Assembly (NCBI GenBank): GCA_009741485.1
Contig: VKON01000114.1
Coordinates: forward strand, 176,876 to 240,875
Reading direction: 5' to 3'
Length of the DNA stretch: 64,000 nt
Source: Malurus cyaneus samueli
Lineage: Eukaryota; Chordata; Aves; Passeriformes; Maluridae
In this document: piece by piece, positions 11,471-22,485 of the stretch
Position numbering within the stretch: the first letter of the stretch is position 1
Layout: every line of letters starts with the position of its first letter
The notes under the pieces: generated by a model
What the model saw: the letters and a program-made list of their open reading frames with translations, nothing else
Told to the model about the DNA's origin: nothing
Databases searched by the model: none
Position numbers and translations under genes: made by a program

Positions 11471-14400
11471 AGCTGCTGGGATTTCTCTGCAGCTAGCCTG
11501 CATCTCGGAGCTGGTGACTGAACTGTGCATCCAATGTGTGCTGGGTGTCCAGGGCCTCCTGGCATCCTTCACTTTAACTACAATTGCTCTCAGAAGACTA
11601 ATAGAGCTCGGCTGCCTGGCGCAGATGGGAGAGGAAGTGAATGGAATTAAATGGGCTGTGTGGCCCTCTTCCAACCTGTCGTGTAACTGCTGAGAAACGC
11701 CTTGTACTCGGGGGCAGGAACAACCTAAAGCTCTTTACCTGGTTTGTGGTTTTGGTAGCAAAGGATCTCTGGGACAGAGACAGTGCTCAGATCCGCTGGA
11801 TCAAAGGGAACAGGCCCTTCACTGATGGCTGCCTCCCCTTCTGGTGCTAAAAATAGTTGATGAGCCAGTACGAGGATGGTTGTGGCTGTCTGCATTCCTG
11901 TAGGAAAGTGCAGGCTTGGTGAGTTCCCAGACTGTTTTTGCATCTTGTCCTCTGCTGACAAACAGATTTCAGTGAAATGCTGCTATTTCTGTACCTATTT
12001 ACCACGGGCTTTGGAGCATCCTGGGGCTTCACTCTGGTTGTATTGATCATGTCAGGGAGGGGAAGCTGCCTGGGGAAAATGCAGAAGGATTGTGGGCTGC
12101 AGGCCTAATGGCCAGGCAGCTTTGGTGATTTCAGCAGCCTGGTTTTCCAGATCTTCTGGACCCATATTCTTCAGCTACAATCTCTTCCCCATTCTGTTCC
12201 TAGTCAGGAATCGTAGCCCTCCGGAGGCAGATGTGTTCCCGTTGGGATGCTGTTGCCAGCCTGTGATGAGCCCGTTGCTGTGCTTCTTACTCTCATCATG
12301 ACAGGCTGTCAAAGAAATCGGTGACTAAGTGCACTTTGCAAATACTCTAGTAACAAAAACAGCTTATCTGGACTGGTTTTTAGGTGTAAGCTAACTTAAA
12401 ATTCAGGTCACTAGGGATTTCTTGGGAACTAGATTGGCTGCAACAGATACTTGGACTGGGAATTTTTGCCATCGTGGTACTAAGACAGTCATCTGCATCT
12501 CAACAGAATTGCTTTAGTGCCCTAAAATGGTTCAATCACCAGTCTGGGGTAAAGCTGAGGTTTAAAAGGCAGATGGTTGTGTCGTCTGTTGTGTTACTTC
12601 AGCTCCAGTTCACCCTTCTCCCTTCATTGCTCTTCAAAAAAATAATAAAATTCAGGTTCACGTAGTGTGATTGTATCAGGCGAGACAAGGCACGGGGTTG
12701 TGTATTGCTTCCTACATGGAAATGACTGTGACCTTGTGATTCAAGATGTTGATTCCTTGGAATTGCTGGGGAGGGTTATTCCCTTCACACAGCTGCTGTC
12801 CTGCATGTCACCTGCCCTATTCGCAGTGTTTGCACCTCAGTGAGGAAGGGAGACAGGGAGATGTCTGGAAGCCAGTTGGATGAAGGAAAAACTCAAATGT
12901 CAGTGAAATACCTTAAAGCCCTTTGCTTTAGTGATAGAAAGAAGTTGACAGGAGCTAAGAACTTCTGATTCTGGGATGTTCCTGTATAGACATGATGGCT
13001 GTAAGCACATGGCTGGAATTCTGGCATCTGTGCTTCTATTTTTGTACTTCATTTTTTATTGATTAAACATGGTAATAATTTTGTAATGCCAACTTTTCCT
13101 CCAAGTTTTCAGTCTCTGTATCATTTAAGGCCCACATTCCAGATCTTTGTCCTCTAAGAGCCTTTACAAAATGGTAGCACAGGGAACAGAGGATGTTTGT
13201 CCAAATCTCCTTGGCTCTCTCTCCTTGCATGCAGATGCCTTTGGCTCACACCTATTTATCACCATCTAATACCTGCCCTCTGCTGTGCACACTGGTCTTG
13301 TCCCAATGAGCCCAGTTTGTCCAAGGAGAGCATTTGGTGTAACTCACGTGCAGAGGGACCAGAAGGAAGGGAAATAGCAGGAAGAAGAGTTACTGGAGCG
13401 TGTAATCTGCTCCAGCAGCTGGCTCACGTTTTCATCTCTAAAAGCTCTCTTTTCCCCAAGCATGTTCTCTTGTGGGCTCATCTGATGCAGTGCATGTCAT
13501 CTTAATCCCAGATTCCTGCGCAGTATTTCTGACAGGGAATCTTGACTTAATCCCTGAGCATAGCTGAAAAGCAGTTATGTGGTGTAGTGATGATAACAAA
13601 ATCAGTGGCTGCTTCTGGGCATCAGGGATTTCCCTCAGAGAAGTTGAAGCTGATCTTAGTGGGTTGCTGTGCAGGGTGTTACCAATGGCTGCCCTGAGTC
13701 CTGGAGCTGCTGGAGCACATGGAGAGGAGAATGGGGTAAGAAACAGTCACCAAGCTGGAGCAGGAAGCTAAGGAGATGAAGCTTGTCTTGTGGCTGTTCC
13801 ACCATAGGCAGTTTTGGAAAGCTGGCCAGGTGCTGTGTCACTGCACTGACATGGTGTGAGCAGGAATCTGCCGCACACTTCCCGGTGTTGCCTGCCAGCA
13901 CCTGCAGAGCCTGGGAGCTGGTTGAGCTGCTGCTGTACAACCTGTCCAGAGAAAGCAGCAGGCAATGTCCTGAACTTCCCAGCAGTGCTGTGTCCTGCTG
14001 CTCACTGGGCCTCTCCTTGACTTGAAAAGCACTAGCTGCTATATTATGCACTTAAAATACCAAATTGATGGCTAAGTGCCAGTCCCCTCTACCATTTGCA
14101 ACCAGTTTATCTGGGGGGAGATTATTGTGGGAAATCAGTGACTTTTTCTGTTGTTTTTACTTCTAGACACTCTGTATAGGGCTTTACTGGTTAGTGACCT
14201 GCTCCTGCGCAGGTATGGAACTTGTTGAGGTTAGGAATGGAAAGCTGAACTGCTGTCAGGATTTTCTGTTACTGCCTCCTTCAGTAATTGGTTTGGAAAC
14301 TAGTATCTCCAACTTTATCCAGATGTATTTTTGTCCTTGGCTTGAAGGATTTTTAAATTAAATTCTTTATGCAAGAGCTGACTCACTAGTCTGGGATCAA

Positions 14401-15798
14401 TTCTGATAGTTTTAGCTACAGAGTTGCTGTGTTGAAATTGATTGTGAATTTCTAATGAAAAGAACAACAGCGTCTGGTGGCAAGCTGATCCCTTGGTTTG
14501 AAGGAAAAAGCATTCTGCCTGGGAATGCTGCTGTTCCTCTGGTGTCTGGAAAAGCTGGAATAACTTCCACCAAATCCCTGAGCTACCAGCCACTGCAGGG
14601 AGGGAACAGGTATCCATGCAGGCAGGTATCTCTGAACTCTGCGAGCTGCCATTATGTGATGAGATGGTGGCTTTGATGCCTCAATGAAATAGTGATCCTC
14701 ATCTTCCTGGCATCACCACAGGGAGCTCTTGGGGTGAGGGAGCTGAGCTAGCCCAGCAATTCAGTTTTTCCCAAAGGGATCAGCGCTCTGAACTGGGGCT
14801 GTGTCTCTAAAAAATGGGGATTACTGATTCAGTTTGGAAAACTTTACATATGGAACTCAGAAACAGTAAGAAACAGGAGGTTTTTCCTCATTCCAACTTT
14901 TATTTCATATAAATAACTCCTCTACATCAGATTTGTCACTTTTCAGTTTTTTCTCTCACTATAAAGAAGAAACAGCTAAGCCACAGTTGTCTGAAAAATC
15001 ACAACCCAGGCACCAAACAAAGTGCATCGAGCAAAGTGTTAATGAGCAGGAAAAAAATACACTTAGAACAGGCACAACCTGTCCAGTCCCATCCCTGAAG
15101 CCTGGATCAGACTCAGTCCTTCCTGGGCATCATTACCTGCTAAGTCACTTGGAAGAAAGGAAAAAAAGGAGGGAATGGAGGACGAGTGATAGTTTTCCTT
15201 TCAGAACGGAGTCTAGGGCAATAAGGTTTTTATCTCTTCAACACAGTGCTGGACCAGGGCAATGTAAAATTCCTGCCTGGCCATGTGTCCAACTGCTCCT
15301 GGGGTGCAACAGCTCTTGAGCTGAGACTGTGTGTTCCATGGACCATGAGGCAAGCTGGCTCCTGGGAAATGCTGGTAATGACTCAGTCTGACTGGACCAA
15401 GAGTGAGGTCAGAGACCTGATGTACAAAATAATAATAAATTAAAAAATAAACAGTTGGATGCAGGTTCTTGAGCCAGTCAGATAAGGAAAATCAGCCTTT
15501 AACAGTGATGAAGAAGCTCCAGAACCTGGAGCAGTTTTACCATCTTCTATTTATCTGTTCTTTTATCTGTTGGGCAAGTCCAAATAAACCCAGTCTGGGC
15601 TTTGGTGGGGCTTCTGCTGATGTTTCTACTGATAAAATACAAAAACTGAATGCTCTGTTTCTTGATAATACCTGGTATGATGCCAGTAAAGTCTCCTGAA
15701 TTTGGCACAGGAAGGAAATTCCCAGGCTTGTGCTTCATGATAGGTGTCACGGGTCTAAGACACGTGGAAAACCAAATGTTTGTCTGTGCAAGTATTAG
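11471..15798. other. Intergenic region between convergent INAFM2 and CCDC9B
   Basis: I saw no exon-like segments, RNA genes or well-preserved transposons. A short stretch around 11610-11690 (GGCCCTCTTCCAACCTGT) faintly resembles a plus-strand CR1 tail but is too degraded to call. Confidence 0.5.
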
Positions 15799-15804
15799 TT
15801 TATT
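15799..15804 (-). terminator. Candidate poly(A) signal for CCDC9B (minus strand)
   Basis: The plus strand reads TTTATT, which is AATAAA on the minus strand (CTTTAATAAACTAATAC). It lies about 1.3 kb beyond the last exon candidate at 17106-17174. No transcript evidence is available, so the link to CCDC9B is only by position. Confidence 0.25.
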
Positions 15805-16544
15805 AAAGCAGCATAGAGTATTTCAGTCCACATATGCCAACCTGATCTCCAGGGCAGTCTGCTAGCCTGGTCAGCCAATGTCCTGCAGGACATTTCAGGT
15901 AGTCTCCTGTCTCAGGGACAATTGCTCTGGCATCAAGTTTCAGAGCAGCACCTCCAAATGAGGGTGATGCCCACTCTGCTCTGCCATTTCAGAAGTCAGA
16001 AATTATGTTGTGTTACTTCTTGTGCTTTCTCCTTAACTGGTAGCTGTGTTCCACCTAGGTCCTAGCTTGCTGTAACTGGAAAGCCAAGCGGCTGAAATTC
16101 CTGCATGTTTCTGCTTGTAAATGCTCCTCCAGATCCTCCATTTGAAAGGTGTCTTTAAGGCCAGGTCAGAAAGTGTGCGGGGCAGCTTAGAGAGGACTTC
16201 TGCCCTCTTATTCAAGCACAAGGGTACGGAAGGCACAACCAGGAAGGTGAAAATGTTTGATATGAAGCTTGGCCTGGGTCCTGCTGCCAACTGCTTTGGG
16301 ACGTGTGGTGGAGGAGGAAGATTATTTTGCTGTCCCCCTCCTTGCCTTGCTGCAGGGATGCCCAGGTACCCTTGGGAAGGAGGCACAGAGTTTGCTGACC
16401 AATGCACACTCCTGGTCACCCAAGCAGCCACCTTCCTTGGCACAAAGCACCGTCCTGATGTGCTTCTCAGCTTCTAAGGGGAGGAGAGCTGGTGGCTCTT
16501 CAAGGAGGACATGCTGGGGTTGATCTGTGCTTGTCAGAAGCTCT

Positions 16545-16585
16545 CCATCCATCCATCCATCCATCCATCCATCCATCCATCCATC
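16545..16585. repeat. (CCAT)n microsatellite
   Basis: About ten uninterrupted CCAT units, followed by interrupted copies (CCTGCTATCCATCC). This is a typical length-variable simple repeat. Confidence 0.97.
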
Positions 16586-17105
16586 CTGCTATCCATCCTG
16601 CTCATGCCCCGCAGCCCCTGCCACTACTATACACCTCTGCCAACACTTCAACCACGTGCAAACCTCTAGTACAAGAGCTCTGAACACTACTTCTTCACCC
16701 ACCTACTGAACTACACCCTAACATCTCACCCCTCTGCTTTGACAGTTGCCTGTTTCTGCTGTTCCAGTTGCTGGTACAGCCCCTGGCACGTGCAGGCCTC
16801 TCCAGCCTTTGGGGAGAAAACGGGGGTGTGCCCCAGAAACCCAAACCATAACTTTAAACAGAATTAGTCATTCAATAAAATAAAGTGCATCCAGTAGACA
16901 TTTCCTTGGCTTGCCACGCAGCTGCAATATATGCCAAACAAATAGATAAATGATGGTGTTTTGTCTTTAGGGTGGGAGTGTGTGCACCCTTCCCTGTCCT
17001 TTGACACACAGATAGGGGGATGCCAGAACTATGAGTAGGGGTGGCGATGGGGACCCCATGTGTTGCAGGTGCTGAAGGGCACTGGGCAGGTGCTGAACGC
17101 TGATT

Positions 17106-17174
17106 TCATAGAAGGTAAAAGAGTGAGGACAAGCTTGCGCTCCTCTTCTCCTCCACCGCCTCCAGCACGTTATC
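17106..17174 (-). CDS. Candidate alternative or 3' terminal exon of CCDC9B
   Basis: The minus strand has a good acceptor (CTCTGCTCTCGTTTCACAG) followed by an open segment, DNVLEAVEEKRSASLSSLF plus YLL and a stop, with GC-rich codon use unlike the surrounding AT-rich intron. Entry is in phase 0. Exon 12 of CCDC9B (22828-22885) leaves in phase 0, so it could splice here and replace exon 13. Alternatively this exon is 3' UTR after the donor found just past the exon 13 stop. I do not recognise the peptide. Confidence 0.35.
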   Translation of the reverse strand, partial: DNVLEAVEEKRSASLSSLFYLL

Positions 17175-20100
17175 CTGTGAAACGAGAGCAGAGACAGCCG
17201 CGGGATTATCAGTCTCCAGGGAACTGCTGAGCTGTAAATTAAAATGTCGGCTGAGTTCCACCCTGCCCTTCCTGCGCAGCTGGGGCTGCTTGGGAGGCAC
17301 CACTGGGGCATAACCCAGATACCTGCTGCCAAATCTGACAGGAGCAGTGGGGGCTCTGCAGCCCAGGGGATGAGCCAACTCTACCGGTCTGGATTAAACA
17401 CTCTCAGTCCTCCTCTGGGATGGATACATCAATTTTGCTTTTTCCTTATATCTCAGGAACAACAATTCTGACGTGTTTGTGTGAGTGCTGGCTCAGCACC
17501 TGGAGCACCAAGAGAAAGGGCTGATTTCAGGTAGGGATTTGTGATGCTTCCTGGTGAAACTGGCCTAGGGGTGCAGCACTTGTATCCTCCAAGAGCTGAG
17601 GGTGAATTGGCTTTCCCTAAGGACAAACTATCCTGTGAATGGAGCCTGCTCTCCTAGAGCTGCCTCCAGACCCAGACATGCTGATTTTAATTGGGAAATG
17701 CAGACTTTTTATTCTTTTCTAGTTGCCAGATGCTTGGGTGCTGCTCAGAATTGCTGAGCTGGCATTTTCCTGCATCTATGTTTAAATCCACAGATCTGCC
17801 TTTTGCCGATGCAGATTTCAGCACCTGAAGCTCCCAAGAAAGGCCAGGGAGGGGATATAAAGAAAAAGAGATGAAATCCTGCAAAGGTACAAAGGCAGGA
17901 GAGGCCATAGGAAGCGTGGCTTGCATAGAAAAGAAACCTCTCAAGGAATCATCTAAAGACACAACCACAGATATTTAATAAGGAACTGTACTGAAATAAG
18001 ACCCGAGGTGCTGACACAATTGATGCTGTGTAGAGCTGAGATGAGATTGTTGCTGGAGACTTAATTCCTTCTCCTGCCTGTGTGCAGCAGTGAGGACTGG
18101 CTGTATCCTGCTGCTGAGGGTGTTCAGTGCTGTGGCAGCACACTTGGATTGAATGGGACTGGGAAGGTCCAGAAGCAGACTGTCAGTCACACTTGATGGT
18201 CCAAATATTGTAAAATAATCTGGTTTATGAGTCCGAACTGACTCCAGCACGAGCTCTCCCTGTTGTGAATCTATTTGATCACTGATGCTTGCAGGAAGCT
18301 CTGCTGTGTTTCAGTGCTGGGAGACAATTCCCTTCCCTGCTTTGCAGTATTATCCTTTCAATACAGACACCTTCTTCCCATGCATGACTGAGCCTTTACA
18401 GCCAAGACACTGGTGGGCTTTAAAGTCATTGCTTCTCTTGGTAATTAGCCAGAGTGATTAGCCTTTCTCACATTTCCCACTGTATTCTTTTTCCCATGTG
18501 TAACTGCAGGGCTGAAGGGATATTGAGCAGCTCTGGGCTGGCTGTGAACTGGGGCTCAGGACAGCAATGCCCCTGGGTGCTGCCTGGGCTCTGCCAGCAG
18601 AGTGGGAATTCTGTGGTGGCAGAATTCCCTCTGAGTGTCAGTTCAGTGTCACAGGAGAGGACTGACACAGATTGCTGGTGCCTGTCTCACACCTCCCAGC
18701 CTGCCTGGCTGAGGGATGTCACTGGGATGGCCTTCACAGTCAACACCAGACCCTTATGGGATCTGCTGGTTAGGCTCCACATCATGGGGGGGATATGCAG
18801 AACTCCCTGAAGCTGCAGCTGAATGGAGCTGATGAAGGTCTGGGATAGCAGGAACAACTGTGGGATATGAGAGTGGCTCTGTTCCCTGTGTTTGGAATGG
18901 CAGCAGCTCGCCCATCAAAGCCCTGAGTTATGTTTAGACATGCTAAGCTCCAGTAAGTGGCCCTCAGGATTCAGCTGTGGTGAGCTTCCAAGTGCTCTGA
19001 CAGGTAGCACCTTTTCCTAATTTTCCCATATTTTTTCCTGGGCTTCTCCAATACGTTGGTCCCTGCCCCAGCATTGCTTTCTGGCTCGGATGTTTCTGTC
19101 CCTTTGCTGGTGTTTGCTACCCCCCTATCTACAGAGATCACAACTTCACTGCCTTCTGCCTTCATTTTCCCAGACTAAACAACATTCCCCTCAAAAGCCC
19201 TGGAGTCCTTCCCTGTGTGCATTAGTCTCTTGCACCATTCTTACAGAATCCCTGTGTTTTCCAATGTTAATACTGTCCTCCCATGTCATGCCATCACTCC
19301 AGAGGTATAGAGACAACTGTATCAAGTTCCAGTCCCTGACTCTCCAGACTGAGCTCCAGACTGAGCTCTCCTCTTAGGCAGTATTCAGAGGTGTTCTGGG
19401 AATTTGAAGTGCCCGTGGCATGACGGTGGGCTCCAGAGAGTGGTGTGGGCTGCAGGAATTACCAGGGAAGCCAATGCTATTCAAGGCAAGCCCTTGACCC
19501 TGCTGGTCCTAGGCCAACTCCCCAAACATACCAGCAGATGGTATCTTCCTGTCTCCTGAACCTCAAGGAAGCTGGTTGTTCTTCCGCAGCTCCGCAACTG
19601 TTTTGGGAAGTGCAGGTTTCTGCTTGTGCCACTTCCTGCACCAACCTTGGGCCCTGGTTTGCATCAGAGCCGACCTCTGCCGACCTCCTTCATCCTGCAG
19701 CACTCAGGCCCTGCCTGCCCCACTCCTCTTTACGTCAGCCAGTGCTGCAAGGTCAGATCCCTGGAGCTGCTCTGGAAATCTCCCCCCAGCTGCATTTTCT
19801 CTAAAGATGTTAAGATTAATTTTCTCAAGAGAATTCAGGGAAGAGCTTCTGTGGTTTTTGTGTATCGTTTACTTCTCTGGGACTCGTTGGACATACTCCA
19901 GGGATTCCAGTCCTGCACTTCAAGTAAATATTTATTTCGTGTTATTTGAAGCGAAGGATGAAAGCCCCACCACTCTTCTCTGCACAGCATCTCCCACTGG
20001 CTTGAAGGTGCTGGAGATTTTTGCCATAAATAGACATTGGGAGGGGGAGCTGTGAAACCCATATGGTTGCTGCACGGAGCTGTGGTTGTGCAGGAAGAGA

Positions 20101-20499
20101 TGTGAAACCTGCATTTAACATGAGTGGAACACTGGCCCCATGGAGCCCCTAAGCAGGGCAGGGGGACAGCACATTGTTATTGTTGATGTTACAGATACCT
20201 GCTGGGCTCTTAAGTTGACTCGGGACCTACTGCCAAACCATAGGAATCTCCATCACTGAGATGAAAATGGACTACTCTAATTTATTGTTTCCTCTTACCT
20301 GGTGTCTAATTAAACTTATCCTGAGTGAGCAAAGTAGTCATTAATTCCTTCATCCTCTAATTTGGTGGGAATTTTGGTAGATTGGAGAGGCGTGGGTGGA
20401 CCATAATCTTCCACTATGTCCATCCAGGTGTTTCATAACATTCTCCTTAATGCTGTTGGAATTAATTTCTCTCACTTAAAGGAATTTTTGTTCAAGCAT

Positions 20500-20521
20500 A
20501 GAACCAGCTCCTGCTGGTTCT
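20500..20521. repeat. Perfect 9-bp inverted repeat (hairpin)
   Basis: AGAACCAGC and GCTGGTTCT are exact complements separated by TCCT. The sequence is isolated, with no longer stem around it, so chance is quite possible. Confidence 0.6.
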
Positions 20522-21670
20522 TGATGTTTTGTCTTTTTGAAATCACTATGACGCTTGCACTTCTCCCTGCCTTTTGTATGGATTGGATTATAGGAAAAGT
20601 CTTTGTTAGCAGCTTAGCCTCTTCATCCCTAAGCTCATTTGTACCTCTGGGAGGAATATTGAGCAACACCAGGGGACACGGTACTGTGTAGGGTCTGCAG
20701 AAAAGCTTCTGGAATCTGGCAAAGGCACTTGGTGCAGGGATTTGCCTGCCTGGCTCTGAGAAGCTCATTGCCTCCCTATGGAACAGAGCTGCTGCCTCTG
20801 TGAAGGAGAGGGGCAGGAGTATCCTGAGAACCACTCTGGTGTTAGGCAGGCTGGATTATGTTCTGGAAACACTCATCTCTTTAGTGTGATGTCCTGCTCT
20901 GTGGGACATGGCCTGGGAAAACACACCTTGCAAAGAGCCCCTACCCTCTCTCCTTTCTATTTCCTCCTAATTTCTACCTCACCTTTGTGCTTGTCATCCT
21001 TTGTTTCTTCTGGCTTTGCATTTGTCTTTATGGGAGAAAATTGTTGGTGTAAAACCTGGAGCATTGCTCCATAACCAGCTCTGTTCTCCCTCCCTTCTGT
21101 TTGGTTTGTGTACCTTTGCCCCAGGAACCATCTCACCCTGTGTGTTTATACACTGCACTGCACATTGTTATTACCATACATCATTCAAAGTGTAGCACTC
21201 ACAGACCTTACACTGGGAAGAGAATCCCACATACAATCAACCTTCTCCCAAGCTCTGCCCACGAGGCGGTCCCCCGTGGCTTTGCAAGTGTTTTAGGGAA
21301 GGACCACACTGACCTCAAGCTGTGATTACCCCAGAGACAGAACTAAACTCGTCCCACTGAGGTTATCCCTCCCATCTTTTCTAAGATCATAATTTCCCAG
21401 GAATAGTTTAATATAAGCCCTAATTAACATGTGTCATCAACAAGCCTCAGCAGCCCAGTTTTCAGTCCAGATTTTCCGGTCTGACTTTCCATTCCTTCCC
21501 CACCCACTCCAGGACAGGCCTTTGGGATGCACAGATTTAATTACCTGAGGGATAGAAGCACTGCTAATGAACATTTCTGAACATCTGACATCGGGTATGA
21601 TGCCACTGTACCACAGAAAATGGAGTTGTAGCCCTGTACTATGGCTGAGAGCATTAATGGGATAACTCAC

Positions 21671-22485
21671 CTTATGTTTCAGGCAAGCTGGTGCAATCTC
21701 TGCAAGTTGTGAGTGTCCCCGCTGTCCTTGTCCTTGCAGTCCTCAGGCTGGTCCCCTTCCCCGGACTGGGATTTTGCCATGTCCTGCTCAGGCACAACAG
21801 TCTTGTCAGAGTTGGTTTTCCCCAGGGCAGAAGGCTCGTGATGTTCAGTGCCCTCAGCATCTTCACTTCCTTTCAGTAAAAGTGTCTGTCCCTCAAGAAC
21901 AGTGGTTTGGGTCACTTCTTTCCCTCCTTTGCTCACCAGCTGTCCTTGATCTGCATCCAGTCTGTCTCCTACTGCTGCGTCCAGGTCTCCTCCGTGCCTG
22001 TTGGAAGAGTTCTCAGAGGACTCCTTCTCTGAAGCCGGGTGTTTCCCCAGTCCAGCTCCATCCCCATTTGCTCTCACGGGCAGTGACAAGGCCTCCTGAC
22101 TGTCAGGCCTGGTGGCTTGCACAGTGCTTGGAAGGCTGCCCTGTGAAGCTGTGCCCTCAGTGCTCTCCTTCTCCTGGAGGATGCCAGCAGTGCCAGACTT
22201 CCTACTGGCATCTTCGCCAACGCTTTCCTTGCCTGGCTTGGGCCCTGGCTCCGAGTCCCCGGCGCTGGCCACAGACACCTCGGTGCTGCAGCTCCTCACT
22301 CCCCTCTGCTCCTCCTTCTGGCCATTGTGGGCAGGCTGGACCTTCCCGTTTTGCAGCCACTGTGAGGAGGAGGCCCCGTGATCCTGGAGGCTTGGCTGTT
22401 TCCCCTCTTCCTCCAGCTCAGCTGTGCATTCCTCTTCCACCCCCTCGTCACCTCTGCTCTTCCGCTTGTCTGCACCAAGGCTCCT
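21671..22485 (-). CDS. CCDC9B: CCDC9B exon 13 (long, disordered C-terminal region and stop)
   Basis: Acceptor TTTCATTTCTCAG, then 268 codons and a stop at 21681-21679. The peptide is rich in Glu, Lys, Ser, Gly and Asp, has no predicted fold by eye, and begins RSLGADKRKSRGDEGVEEE. Low-complexity acidic tails are usual for CCDC9 proteins. A consensus donor (ATAAG/GTGAGT) lies only eight bases after the stop, so a 3' UTR intron or a longer isoform is likely. Confidence 0.85.

Noticed and set aside
11600..11690. Possible CR1 tail on the plus strand
   Set aside because: Only one short block (CCCTCTTCCAACC) is similar; too little to call.
12632..12650. AATAAT/AATAAA-rich stretch as the INAFM2 poly(A) site
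   Set aside because: The AATAAA at 11448 comes first; nothing distinguishes the later A-rich run from chance.
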